The position numbers and the translations under genes were made by a program. A stretch of 64,000 nt of DNA, from assembly GCA_963970005.1 (NCBI GenBank), contig CAXAMN010004025.1:296351-360350 (forward strand), given 5' to 3'. This document shows positions 21,120-32,169 of this stretch, in pieces. The DNA is from Durusdinium trenchii. Lineage: Eukaryota > Sar > Dinophyceae > Suessiales > Symbiodiniaceae. The first letter of the stretch is position 1; each line of letters begins with the position of its first letter. Under the pieces are notes generated by a model. That model made no database searches and was not told the origin of the DNA. It saw only the letters and a list, made by a program, of their open reading frames with translations.

Positions 21120-21240
21120 CTTGAATCTGGCAAAGCCGCGGGGATGTTGTACTTCTCGCACGCCAGAAACATCTCAGTCCGTTTAGCGCTTAACTCAGCC
21201 AAGCGGCCAAGAAGGACATGACAGCTCCAGCCTCGTCCTG
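21120..21240 (-). CDS. Possible exon of an unidentified gene
   Basis: The - frame reads HVLLGRLAELSAKRTEMFLA, then CEKYNIPAALPDS. A plausible helical segment with no recognised family and unclear boundaries. Confidence 0.3.
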
Positions 21241-22475
21241 CTTTGCTCATGGCCTAATCGCTCATTTCAGAACCTATCAGGTCTCACGTCACCAGATTGT
21301 CCACTCGAAACGGCCAAAAATCGGAACCGACAGGACCCCAGAAATGTATGGGCCAGGGAAGCCTGGATGGCCTGGTGAAGCGTGTTGGCTCACGATGTTT
21401 GGCCAAGATCCATCAGCCCCTAGCAAAATGGATCAAAATGATGTCCATGGACGACTTCTGTGAGGAGCTTCCTAGGAAAAGTTAATTCACCAAACAGTGA
21501 AACAGTGTGCTCACACGAGCCCTCTTCCCGTTTATTCTGGAATTGTGACCAACGCATGCCAAGAAATCACATTTCTATGGTCGATTCTCATCATTCCGGC
21601 TGTTCGAGGGGGTGAATGTCAGTGCCATCTTCTCAGTCTGTGAAATGGTGATTGCAACATGTTCACACTCTGTTCGGGGGAGGTCTTTTGTCTTTGAACA
21701 ACAGGGTCTTTGGCTCAAATCCCTTCCATCCCTGGCCAGTCCTCTCCCAGCTGCTCCTTTCCAGCCGCCATGCTTTCAAGGCGAGTGCGATCCTCAGATG
21801 CTTGAGTTCAAGAAGCTAATCAAATCCGTGGGCCAGGGCGGCCAAGGCGGTGCACCCCAGTCCCCAAGACTAGAACATGTTCAGCAATCCCATTTTGGTT
21901 ATAGACCTCACGTTGATTTAATGCTGAAAAGCACGACTTCACGCCGGAAACTGTGTGAACATATGCGGAGATGGTATTACTGTAATGGAAAGTCGCCAGT
22001 ATCCACCAAGTTTGCACCAATCTTCAGACTTCAGAAGCACAAACTACTTTCGTTGTTTCACTATGTTTCACTGTCGTCACTCTGGGGCAGGAGGGGTTGA
22101 CGAAAGGCCAGCATGGATAACGCAATAGTGAACAAGCTTCTCACGTGAAAATACCATAGATCCATAGACCATAGTATGTAATCATCATGCATGGGCAGTG
22201 GGTGAATGCTTGGAAAAGTTTCCCAGCCTGTGGTGCCGAAGCAGTCACAAAATGTACAGCACAATAATTGTCTTTTGGCGCGCCTTTCTTAAGGGCATAG
22301 CACCTAGCTCTACTCTGATGCTGATTCTGTTGAAAAAACCAACACTCTATTGAAGAAACAACCCTCGCAAGTGCCTGCTCTACGCCTGGATCATTAAGAG
22401 GTTCAAAAAATCTGGTACGGAAAAAATATACCTGAGAAAGGACAAAACGAAAGCCAGCGAAAAAACAATATGGTA

Positions 22476-23545
22476 ATGCAAGACTGGGAGGAAAAAATAG
22501 TGGAGCACTTATTGTTCAATGCCTGTAGCTTTCGTGGAGCTTGTATCAACGTGGAGTAGATCAAGATCGGAGCACAGCATGAAGTATTGAATGTTTTTTC
22601 TCGATTTTCCTGGCGCTGTGCTCCCTGGAGCGTCCCTGCTTGGTGGTTTAATTGAAAGGTTGGGTTTGGTTGTTTTGAAATGTGTTTCGGGCATCGTGCA
22701 TCAATGCGAAGCCCTATAAAGAGCAGGGCTGGGAGAAAGAAAAGAGGAGAGCACTCATTCTTGAATGGTTGTAGTTTTCGTGGAGCTGGATTTGCTTGGT
22801 GCGGCGCCTTCTGGAGCGTCCCTTGTTGGCGTTCTATTTGAGAGTCCGTGCAAAAAGTAGACGTCAGTGAACACCAGAAAATGATGCCCGAAATGGTTTT
22901 TGTGAGTGTTGAAATGTGTTTCGGGTATCGTGCATCAATGCGAAGCCAAATAGCAAAGCACCTATAGTTGAAAGCTTGTAGTTTCGTGGAGCTGGTATCA
23001 CTGCGACTGAGATCAAGATCGGAGCACAGCATGAAGTGTTGAACTGTTGCAGCTTTCGTGCTTCTCCTCTTGCGGCGCTCTTATCCCCAAGCCTCTACCT
23101 CGCCCAACTGCACTTACTCACATCGTTCGCTCCCAGAGCGTTCACTCTTTGTTGCTTGGTCCTTCTTGGTATGATCAGAGCTACACAGTCCCTATGCCCT
23201 GCTCAGGACTAGAAAACTTGTCTCCACTTGCGCACTATGATTGCCACCGCAAGCCCGGCCGCTCTGCAACACGATGGCGCACGGGCAACTCTCCGTCGGT
23301 TGGCCGTTCCTCATGTACTTGGTGAGCAGCTTGTTGTTGATAGACGCAGGCATGACGGAGACTCCGGCGACCCCTTCATGATGCTAATGATGCATTGCTC
23401 GGCGTCCATTGCATCTCCCGCACCAAGATCCGGGCTCACCCTCTCAAAATGCGCCTTTTCGCACCCTTCCCCCCCACACCCTTCGTTCGCTCTAAGAGCT
23501 CAAGCCTAGCCTATCGGCTGGCTTTCGTAATATATATATATATAG
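22476..23545 (+). repeat. 1.05-kb dispersed repeat, copy 1, with internal tandem units
   Basis: Shares near-identical sequence in the same orientation with 51,868-52,920. Each copy is built of two to three diverged units of about 200 bp, carrying TTCGTGGAGCT, GATCGGAGCACAGCA, TGTGTTTCGGG(C/T)ATCGTGC and GCAGGGCTGGGAG. The unique 3' part holds CTTGCGGCGCTCTTATCCCC and TATCGGCTGGCTTTCGTAAT. A (TA)n microsatellite follows directly in both copies. No convincing coding frame is shared, so I read it as a non-autonomous element or a satellite-derived segment. Confidence 0.8.
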
Positions 23546-23575
23546 AAAGATATATATATATATATGTAAATATGT
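23518..23575. repeat. (TA)n microsatellite
   Basis: Two runs of TATATA flank GAAAGA at the 3' end of the dispersed repeat. The second repeat copy ends in the same kind of sequence at about 52,915-53,004. Confidence 0.85.
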
Positions 23576-24201
23576 TACTATTCTCAATGGGGCAATTTTT
23601 GACAAGCCGTTCAGCCACGTATTTCCCAATGTCATACAAATGTGACAAAGACTTGCTCGATAACTTCAAGCGAACCCGGACCTGGGTGGCCCATGGTTGG
23701 ACCCTCCGTTCATGTATCTTTCATGGCGGACCCACATCCAGCTAAGCGCGCTCTAAAAGAATAATGGAAAATGAGAAGAAACAAGTCAACACGCGAAAGA
23801 TTACAGTAAAACAAGGCTACGGCGCCATTAGCAGCTGCGGGTATTTTGCACAGCTCTCAATCAAGTTCAGCCATAGACTTTAGTTGTTGGCTGGCAAAGT
23901 GGAGAGATGGAGCCATGCTCAGTTCGGTCAGAAGTCACAATCTCATGGAGCGGCGAACGCATCACTGATCAGTCTGTCTGCTGCTTCAATAAGAACAAAA
24001 GCACTTGGTGGCACTCTTCACGACTTTCTGGCACATTTCAACGCAACAAGCATGGGCTGTCTGCACTCCACGCTCCTTTTTGTTCTCTTCAGGTCTGGCG
24101 CAGTGGACTGCTTGCCAAAGGTTCTGACAGCGGATCCTGGCATTGTACCGCCACTGCCACGCGAAAACCCAACTCATTGAGCAAGTAATCCCACGGTACA
24201 C

Positions 24202-24294
24202 CTTGTAGCTGACGCAAAGCCAGCAGCAGCAAGAAGAACTCAAAGAACTCCACAGCCGTCAGCATGGTGGAGTGGAAACGGTCGGTTCGGTAAG
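24202..24294 (-). CDS. Membrane exon of an unidentified gene
   Basis: Between CTCAAG and a CAAG|GT donor the frame reads AYRTDRFHSTMLTAVEFFEF, then FLLLLALRQLQ. It has one hydrophobic helix. Its resemblance to the 10.2-10.36 kb exon suggests a shared family that I cannot name. Confidence 0.45.
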
Positions 24295-24523
24295 CTTGAG
24301 GATCTGAGAATGGCACACGCATGCGCCAGGTCCCACGCGAACTATGCGAAGACTGTGAGCGAAGAGCGGAGCCGGCAAACCACCCCTAAACGCAACCTCG
24401 TAACCCAAAACCCCCAAAAAAGAGAAAGGGAACCTCCCTGGAACCCCGCAAACCAAACGCAACCTGGTAAGGGGAAGTTGACAAAAACAAGCAAAAAGTA
24501 GTAAAAAGTAGCGCAATACTCAC

Positions 24524-24660
24524 AGCCGCTAACGGCGCCGTAGCCTAAAACAAGGCTCAAACAAGTGGAGGGCTCCTGCTTGTTGATGACGTCTAGGACT
24601 GCTTCCCACATCCTCCGAGAAGAAGCTGTTTCCCTGGGCCTGCCTCAGTTCAGCGAGAAA
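24524..24660 (-). CDS. Exon upstream of the 24.2 kb exon
   Basis: Ends at a canonical GTGAGT donor. One frame reads MWEAVLDVINKQEPSTCLSL, then VLGYGAVSG. Another frame upstream reads NFLAELRQAQGNSFFSEDVG. Both look coding, so the exact start and frame are unsettled. Confidence 0.35.
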
Positions 24661-24849
24661 GTTGTCGAATGAAGTTGACTGCAACTCCCTGCATTATATT
24701 GGCATGTGCATACGTGTATTGCACTATATATTGGTTGATACACGTCAGAGCGATAGACAAAATTTTAAAATGTTTGTCGGTGTTGTATTTCACTATATCG
24801 GTATACACTGTTTGGTGAATATTTACACTATAGCTATGATGGGACTGGG

Positions 24850-25970
24850 ACAAGAAAATCCAAACATCTTTTCATCTCTACTTTCGATATCAAATCTCTT
24901 TTCACAATTTTGCCGTTCGCCGTATCGATGTCCATACGCTTCTGGGAAAAAAGAGAAAAAACAAGCGCTTCCTCTGATGAACAGATTCTTGCACAAACCC
25001 TTTTACACTTTGCTCAATGTGTATTTCTTTTGTACATAGTATGTAAAGCATCACTCACCAACACAGCCTAGAATCCGTGTTATCCTTGCAGCTGAGAGAC
25101 AGGATTGTCCCAAAAATGTTGTGTAGTGTGACAATGCCTCAGGAGGAAGTAAAGCATTCGCGGAGCGCTCGCAACTACAAGGCTGCTGTTTGCCGCGAAA
25201 GGCTTTGGAAACTGTTTTTCAGAATGGCACTTTGTTTGGTTCAATGTGCACAATGTGCACATACAGCGCCAAAAATGTACAAAAGTTACAAAACTGCATT
25301 GCGCCAAGAGACCCACATGACGTGCCTCCGGGCCCTCCCCGTCCGAAACTACTGCCAAGTGTGGTCGTCGCTTGAACCTGGGCAATGTTTCATCGTGACG
25401 TCCTGCGATGTTGAACTTCACCACTTATGCGCCACTGCGTCAGCTAGTAGCAGTTTTACAAAAAGCGACAAACGCGTCTCATTTTCACTGCTCAGTCAGC
25501 TCACAGGACGAGGCGAAAGGCTCGAAAGGCATTGCGTAGCGCTTTCCCCAAGCAAGAGGCTGATTGGTTTGCATGAATCTGCATTCTTATCATCCAAACA
25601 AGAGGCTCGACAGCACCACGTAACTGCCGCCTAAGAAAAGCCGTGTGTCCTCAAAGTCCAGTGTGGTCTAGGTCAACCTACGGCCGATGTACCTCCAGTA
25701 CAATGCAGGCGTGGAAATCTAGACTTCATCAAAAAATGTGAAGGATGTTTGAGGGGTGCCTGAAAACATGAACCAGTTGAACCAAATGACATTTCTCAAA
25801 TAGGTCAAGCAGCACCCCACAGCACATTCCAATCACACTTGTGCTCTAATTCTCAAAAATAATGGTCCAAGGGATGCTTAGCTTTTGGTTGTCCCTCCAG
25901 GTAACCAAAGCCAGCAAGCTTCAAAAGAGCCTTGTCGAAGAAAAATTTGATAAACTTGGTGTTTCACGGT
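24850..25970. other. No confident gene
   Basis: A 185-codon + frame (25,077-25,634) exists, but it has a biased, cysteine-poor composition with no motif. A competing frame of 114 codons lies on the other strand. I see no splice framework here. Confidence 0.45.
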
Positions 25971-25971
25971 T

Positions 25972-26125
25972 CGGGCATGCATACATGCATACATACGTAC
26001 ATACCATTACATTACATTACATTACATTACGTTACGTTACGTTACGTTACATAACATTACATGCATTACATAGATTACATACATTACACACATTACATAC
26101 ATTACATACGTTACATACGTTGCAC
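25972..26125. repeat. (CATAC/ATTAC/GTTAC)n microsatellite
   Basis: Pentamers ATTAC, GTTAC and tetramers CATA run for about 150 bp. This is the same repeat vocabulary that separates the retrotransposon copies. Confidence 0.95.
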
Positions 26126-26439
26126 CAGCATAGACCCAGATAGCTAGGCAGAATCCCGCGACCTGTTGACATGCGACTGGCTGGAACAAGAATGTACGCA
26201 GCCTGCACAGCCAGCTTACGGCACCTCCACAGCGCGCGCAATCAGCTGACACCAGCACCGGCACGCTTTGCCAGCTCACAACACAGCACCCGACCAGCGC
26301 CGCCGCCCGTCTTGAACGCGCGCTCAGCCAGCTCACAGCACCAGCACCCAGGACCACAACACCAGCACCAGCACCAACACCCTTTCGAAAGCGTGCGCAG
26401 CTCATTCTTATTTGCAGCCAGAAACCCATAGCTATCCCT

Positions 26440-26960
26440 ATTTGGGGAATAACAACGTATGATCTCGCGCGTATTAGTTTACGCGCACAAAAGTAGGCGC
26501 ACAAACAGCAAAGCCCGTAAGTGTCATTGGCCCAAGGCCAAGCAGTACCCAGCGCTACTATTGACTTTGTAGCACACTTGAAGCAACGATCTGAATCTGT
26601 AGAACGATAAGGCCGTACGATCTTGCGCGTATAAGTTTATGCGCACAAACGGCAAAGCCCTCTAGGACTCTAGGCTTCACTCGCCCAAGGCCAAGCCTTA
26701 TCCAGCACGACTTTTGTGTGTGTGTAGCATGCTGGGACATGCTGAAACAATGGTCGGTTGAGAGCCTGACGTTGCGCATAGAACATTATGAACATTATAC
26801 GTAGAAAAGTATGCGCGCAAACAGTACAGCCCTTGACACAGCTGTCGGCCAAAACCGAACCTGAAGAGCGTAAATACCCCACAGCGGTCTAATAGACAAA
26901 GAACGCTCAAGCGACAACACCGTATGATGTTGCGCGCATAAGTCCACGCGGCCCATGACT
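26440..26960. repeat. Diverged tandem repeat, about 160-bp unit
   Basis: Four units are recognisable by GTATGATCT(C/T)GCGCGTAT, AAGTTTA(C/T)GCGCACAAAC and GCAAAGCCC (near 26,457, 26,617, 26,790 and 26,925), with CCCAAGGCCAAGC after the first two. They are degenerate, and the last unit is truncated. No coding evidence. Confidence 0.65.
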
Positions 26961-26969
26961 GCTGCAGCA

Positions 26970-27090
26970 CTTCATTGTCAGAAGCGGCGCTTGCTCACCC
27001 TTCACCGCTGCAAGCGTCGGTTTGTTACCCTTCACTGCCAGAAGCAGCGGTTGTTACCACTTCACTGTCAGAAGCGGGCACCAGCAACCG
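26970..27090. repeat. Short tandem repeat, 30-33-bp unit
   Basis: Three and a half units of CTTCAC(T/C)G(T/C)CAGAAGC(A/G)G with a GTTGTTACC-type tail. It abuts the minisatellite at 27,095. Confidence 0.7.
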
Positions 27091-27094
27091 GCAC

Positions 27095-27870
27095 GCCAGC
27101 TCACGGCGCCCACACAGACCGGCACCCTGTCTCCACCACGCGCACAGCCAGCACCCAGCGCCAGCGCCAGCACCACAACCCACCCACACCAGGAGCCGGC
27201 GCCGGCACCCTGTTTCCACCACGCGCACAGCCAGCTCACAGCACCCAGCACCAGCGCCGGCGCGTCATTTGAAATGATAAGAACTGTCGCTAACTGGGGA
27301 AAAAAAAGATCTTCTCCACCAGGCGCACAGCCAGCACCCAGCACCGGCACCTGTCTCCACCACGCGCACAGCCAGCGCCCAGCACCAGCACCAGCACCCT
27401 GTCTCCACCACGCGCACAGCCCGCTCACAGCACCACCACCGGCACCGGCACCCGCCACCCCAACACCGGCGCCCTGTATAGGCCAGCTCACACCACCAGC
27501 GCCAGCAACCTGCCTCTACCACGTGCGCAGCCAGCTCACAGCAGCGCCAGCTCCACCACGCGTGCAGCCAGCTCACAGCACCCGCGCCCAGCACCCAGCA
27601 CCAGCACCAGCGCCACCAACCTGTCTCCATGCACCGCGCGCACAGGCCAGCTCGCAGCACCAGCACCAGCACCGGCGCCCGGCGCCCACCACCATCCACC
27701 ACACGCACAGCCAGCTCCCAGCAGCGCCGGCGCCCGGCGCCCTGCACCAGCACCAGCACCAGCAACCTGGCTCCACCACGCGCACAGCCAGCTGACAGGA
27801 CCAGCACCCAGCACCAGCACCAGCAACCTGTCTCCACCACGTGCACAGCCAGCTCACAGCACCATTGTTT
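27095..27870. repeat. GC-rich minisatellite (CACCACGCGCACAGCCAGC)n
   Basis: About 15 imperfect units combine TCTCCACCACGCGCACAGCC, AGCTCACAGCACC and variable (CCAGCA)n. The lack of stop-generating sequence makes it open in several frames on both strands, producing long A/P/T/H-rich or W/C/G-rich frames that are artefacts of the repeat. Confidence 0.85.
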
Positions 27871-27904
27871 TTTGAAGCAAGAACCCCATGGCTTCGCTAT
27901 CTGA

Positions 27905-27983
27905 AGAAATACACGCATTACATACCTTACATACATTGCACGCATACATACCTACCTACCTACCTACATACATACATACATAC
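27905..27983. repeat. (CATA)n/(CCTA)n microsatellite upstream of retroelement copy A
   Basis: ATTACATACC, CATACATA and CTACCTAC units end exactly where copy A begins (GGCTCAG at 27,984). Confidence 0.95.
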
Positions 27984-28814
27984 GGCTCAGCGTCAAGCCA
28001 CAGTGCGCCATGCACTCCGGGCTGAGTTCAACGGGGGACCACATCCCTGACGGTTCCTTTGGCCTGATCGTGGAGCGCACGGGCATCTTCACCCACGCTC
28101 AGCGCTGGGGTCATCGAGAACGACAACATGACGCCTTCCAGCCCGCCCAGATGGCGCCGCGGCTATCAGGTCTGCCAGGCCACCAGCTGCAGCAACTGGA
28201 TCTGGCAAGACAAGGGACAGTCTGCAGGCAACGCGGCACTTCCACCTCACACCTTAAAAGCTCACAGGTGAGGTGCTGGCATCCTCCTGGGACAAGCTAG
28301 ACCCTGGCCTTCAGCAAAAGTTCCTGCTCCCGTCAAGGAGTTAGTTGAGAAGATCACCAAGCCCCAAGGACGTGGCCAACAAGCTCAAGCAGCAAGTCTC
28401 CACGCTACGTGATCTCACACGAAGCAGACTACGCAAAACAAGACCCATGCAGGGTGAGGACGCCAACCCGGACCTGCCCGTCCCTATGGCTGCAGAGACC
28501 TTTGTAACAAGTCTGGGAATCGACCTGACTGATGAGCAAAGAACTCAATGGCATGGGTTGTCAAGAGGCCCAACGCAGATGAAGAGGAGATCAACAAGCG
28601 CCGGAAAACGGATGGATCTGCGCCGCCTTCACCGGGACAGTGTGGGTAACACTCTCGAACAAGGCATTTCGCAAGGGCAACCTTCAGTAGTCGGGCGGCT
28701 CACGCACGTGATTTTGTCCATATCAGAGGAGGTGCACTAACCAGTACACCGAGCTCTGGAGACTCCACAGCCAAAGAACGATCAAAGCAGGACCTTCGGA
28801 CCTCACCATGGCTG

Positions 28815-29475
28815 TTGGGTAATTAAGTGCCAGGTGCTACGCTAATGCACCATGGGGGGCCTTCACTTGGATTTGCGCCCTTTTGCTCTACAAAACGCAG
28901 TCCAGGAGTCTCTCGACACAGCAGAGGCCGTCGACATCATGACCCTTGCAGGGCTGAAGACTCTATGGAAAGAGCACGACCTGAACATCCAAGGTGATGC
29001 AAGTCACTTTGTGAACCGTCTGGCTAGTTTCGCAGTCCAGAGCCTTCCACTACAGGTACGCCGAAATCAAAGAAGGAGGCTACCTGGCAGATCATGTGCA
29101 GCAACCCATTTTGGCGCCGTACCCGCTCGTCAACAATTGGGCCAACCAAGGATTGGGGCAATACCTCATGGACGATAAAAAGGTGCTGATCTGCCATGTC
29201 ACGCGTAATACCTGCATTGATGGTATTGCCACCAAGCACAGCAAGGCACATTCACTATGCCAAGATCCTTGGATGGATTCGCCAGAGCATCAACAGAGTT
29301 TGTGCTCATTTGTCATCAAGGACAAACCCATCAAGCCGGCCACTACTTTGCCATCCTCATCTACCGTGATCTGATGTGGACTGCAGATGACGGCAAGGTA
29401 CCACAACACCTGCCAAATTTAACGCCCAAATTGGCCAGTCAGATTACTCAAGTATGGGCGGTCACTGCTGACATC
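28815..29475 (+). pseudogene. Copy A: USP-like (C19) protease region
   Basis: Broken across frames. The Cys box ARCYANAPWGAFTW lies near 28,830, just after an in-frame stop that is absent in copies B and C. DASHFVN follows near 29,000. The C-terminal half runs in another frame (29,257-29,475) with EFVLICHQGQTHQAGHYFAI and LMWTADDGKVP, keeping the His and Asp positions. Confidence 0.75.
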
Positions 29476-29499
29476 TTCAAGACACCACAACAAGTGCTG

Positions 29500-30290
29500 C
29501 CGATGAAGACGGCCAGATATGAGCAGGAACACAATGCGCTCTACTTTGCCAACGTGACCAACATGAAAGGCAGGTCATCGAATGGTACTGGGCCCGGAAC
29601 TCCGGCATTTACATCTTTGCTGAAACCCATCTTGACCCACAAAAGCATCATGAGCTGCGCCAATACTTCACCATACGTGGGCGCACAATCTTCGGTACAC
29701 CAGCCAGTCCGACAACTCTGGAACACATGGAGGCATTCTGGTACTTGCTGACCCTGCCTCCGGCATCACGGACTTCGGCAGCTACAACATCCAAGGCTGT
29801 GGGTATCAAGCGTTCTTGTGGCGGGCCACTGAGAGCACCATTTTGGTCATAGACCTGTACCTCAAAACAGGTGAAACACTACAGAGTGACACCAATGCAA
29901 CAATACTTGCCAAGGTGTTAACCCTTCTCGAACAGACAACCCTTTTTTTATGGTGGTGACTGGCAGAATCACCCTGACAGCGTGGCCAATACAGTCCTCC
30001 CAGCCAAGTTTCATTTTGGCGTCCTGGCGCCAGGTTGCAGTCTGTTATCAGGCAACGTCATCGACTTTGCCATCACGCAGGACACACTTGCCAGTACAAC
30101 AGCACTCACCACAGAATGGGCTGTTCCATGGAGGCCACATGCCCTGCTCAAGCTCCAATTCGACATCGAAGAAGCCACCCGGGAATACCGACAAATGCAG
30201 TATTTCCCACTCATGCCCAAAGTCCCAGACATTGACTTCAGGCCCTGGACTACCTATCAATCCACGGCCTATGAACTTGAACTTTATGGA
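29500..30290 (+). pseudogene. Copy A: EEP endonuclease region
   Basis: Spread over two or three frames. ETHLD-type and HGGI-type segments lie near 29,620 and 29,735. WQNHPDSVANTVLPAKFHF lies near 29,960, at a GDWQN-type site altered to GDWQNH. IDFAITQDTLASTTAL and WRPHALLKLQFDIEEATREY (30,060-30,190) hold the IDY and final His equivalents. Confidence 0.7.
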
Positions 30291-30419
30291 GTACCACCGA
30301 ATCAACCAGGACAGGGATGGGCAGATTGGGTTTCGAAGACTGAACAGGCCTACGTGGACTGTTCAGAAGCCTCAAGACCAGTGAGCTTGCATGGGAGAGA
30401 CCGTACCGCCAGATTTCCA

Positions 30420-30860
30420 CGCAACAACGCATGGACCAGAGACTTCAAGACTGGGGACGACTATGGCACATCAGAGAAGACAACAACCCGCAGCCCAGAC
30501 CGTCACTACTCCAGGAAGGCAGGCCACTCACTGCAGGCAAGCTACATCACATACTCAAAGCCTTACCGGACAAGGCCAGTGGACCTGATGCGGTCTCAAC
30601 ACAGCTCATGAGGAGCATTCCACCGCTGGCTTTGAACCCCTTGCTAAAGTTGTACCAGACCATGGAAGAGCAAGCTGAATTGCCTACACAACTACGCATG
30701 CACCTAGTAGTGATGTTACCAAAGAACAGCAAGCTTGAAAGACCAATCACTTTGACATCAGTGCTCTGGAGGGTGTGGCGTCGTTTGAGAAAGCCGCTGC
30801 TGGATGAATGGCAGAGAACTCTTCCTGCAGACATGGATCATGACCGAGCTCGACCAGCTC
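30420..30860 (+). pseudogene. Copy A: reverse transcriptase, N-terminal part
   Basis: The frame 30,431-30,895 contains LPDKASGPDAV (RT motif 1) and MLPKNSKLERPITLTSVLWR (RT motif 2), then MDHDRARP, where homology to copy C stops abruptly at the inserted segment. Confidence 0.8.
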
Positions 30861-31235
30861 AATGGTGGTCGCCGATTGGGGAGGACTCTTCATAGTGTTC
30901 TTGATCTTCTCACGCGGCGTGATCACCGCCATCTTGTTTTTGGCCTTGGTCGCCTCCCCTTTGGAGATGAGCTTCTGCGAGTCTTCTCGAGGATCAAGGC
31001 TCATTGCAGAGTCTGAGGATCCTAGCGCATAGCGAAAATAGCACCTATAGCACCAGAATATTGCCGTACCAAAGATTGCTCACATACCCCCTACAACTTT
31101 CACCAGGACCAGGGTACCATGACACATGCGTGTAGTCCTTGGCGCTGAGGAAAGTCTGACTGAGCAGATCGAGCTGCTCGCAACTTGGCAAGTCGAAGCA
31201 CATCCGCCACGGACTCACTTGTGGGCGCCATGGGG
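30857..31235 (+). other. Foreign segment inserted in the copy A RT domain
   Basis: About 375 bp interrupt RT between the equivalents of DKARPGA and LYVALE in copy C. Neither B nor C has it. A + strand frame starting at 30,863 reads VVADWGGLFIVFLIFSRGVI, then TAILFLALVASPLEMSF and a short polar tail ending in TAG at 31,030. It has two hydrophobic stretches and coding character. It looks like captured host sequence, although a nested element fragment is possible. I do not recognise the protein. Confidence 0.65.
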
Positions 31236-31990
31236 AACTTGCGTACTACATGTGGCATTGGAGCGGCTGTTGAGACAAGAGGTGCACAAAGCAAGACGCA
31301 AGAGTGGGGTCACGGTCCTCATGGACATGTCGACTTTCTATGACACAATCCAGCTCAACAAGTTGCAAGAAGAAGCGGTCAAGCTGGATTACCCTCCACT
31401 ACTTTTGGAGCTAGCCATGCAGCTTTACACGGGCCCCAAAGCAATCCTTGCAGAACAAGAGATGACCCCATTTTTCCATGTGGATCATGGAGTACCGGCT
31501 GGATGTCCCCAAGCTCCACTTCTTGCCAAAGTGGTACTGGCGCCGGCACTCATTCCATGGAAACAACAACACCCCCAGATCAACCTATCCAGCTGGGTGG
31601 GTGATGTGGGCTTTGACATGGAGGGCAGCACACCGCTGCAAGTGGCACAGCAGGCGGTCGAGGCCTACCGAGATCTACACAGCCGACTCACAGCCCTGGG
31701 CCTGAAGGTAAATCCAAAGAAAACTGCCTTCATTGCCACTGATAAGGCCACAGACCATGCTCAGGTCGATGCTCACAGAACAAGAGCCACCAGTCTCAAC
31801 AGTCATGAGAGATCTGGGCGTCGATCATCCAGCAGCCAGAAGACGCAGGATCCCTGTGCTACGACAGAGGCTTCAAAAGGCCACACAACGGAAAATCAAG
31901 CTTCGATCCTTGAAGTTCCCAGCACTCAAGATATGCCTCCGATTACACAAAGGAGGTATCCAACCGGTTGCATTGCGGGGAGTTGAGGCT
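31235..31990 (+). pseudogene. Copy A: reverse transcriptase, palm region
   Basis: After the insertion the frame resumes with LHVALERLLRQEVHKA, VTVLMDMSTFYDTI (motif A), DHGVPAGCPQAPL (motif B), SSWVGDVGFD (motif C with Asp1 lost to Gly) and KVNPKKTAFIATD (motif D). A frameshift follows at about 31,760. Loss of the first catalytic Asp rules out activity. Confidence 0.85.
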
Positions 31991-32169
31991 CAAGGATTGG
32001 CGCCCCGCTACAGAACTGCAATGGCCACTCATCTAGGCCATCACAAAGGAGGACTCCTGGACAGCACCTATGATCTGCACAGCAACGAATACCAAGACCC
32101 AGCAGACAAGTCCTTATCCAGCACATCAAGGCAGTTCACACACTCTATCAACAGTGGCCACCTGACCAG

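Noticed and set aside
24537..24560. CCGTAGCC followed 8 bases later by GGCTCAA, resembling a full dinoflagellate spliced leader
   Set aside because: The middle does not match ATTTT, and the stretch lies antisense to a good coding exon (24,524-24,660).
25077..25634. 185-codon + strand frame
   Set aside because: No recognisable motif, a competing frame on the other strand, and no homologous partner in the window.
26037..27945. Several frames of 100-257 codons on both strands rich in A/P/T/H or W/C/G
   Set aside because: Generated by microsatellite and minisatellite units. Mutually overlapping on both strands.
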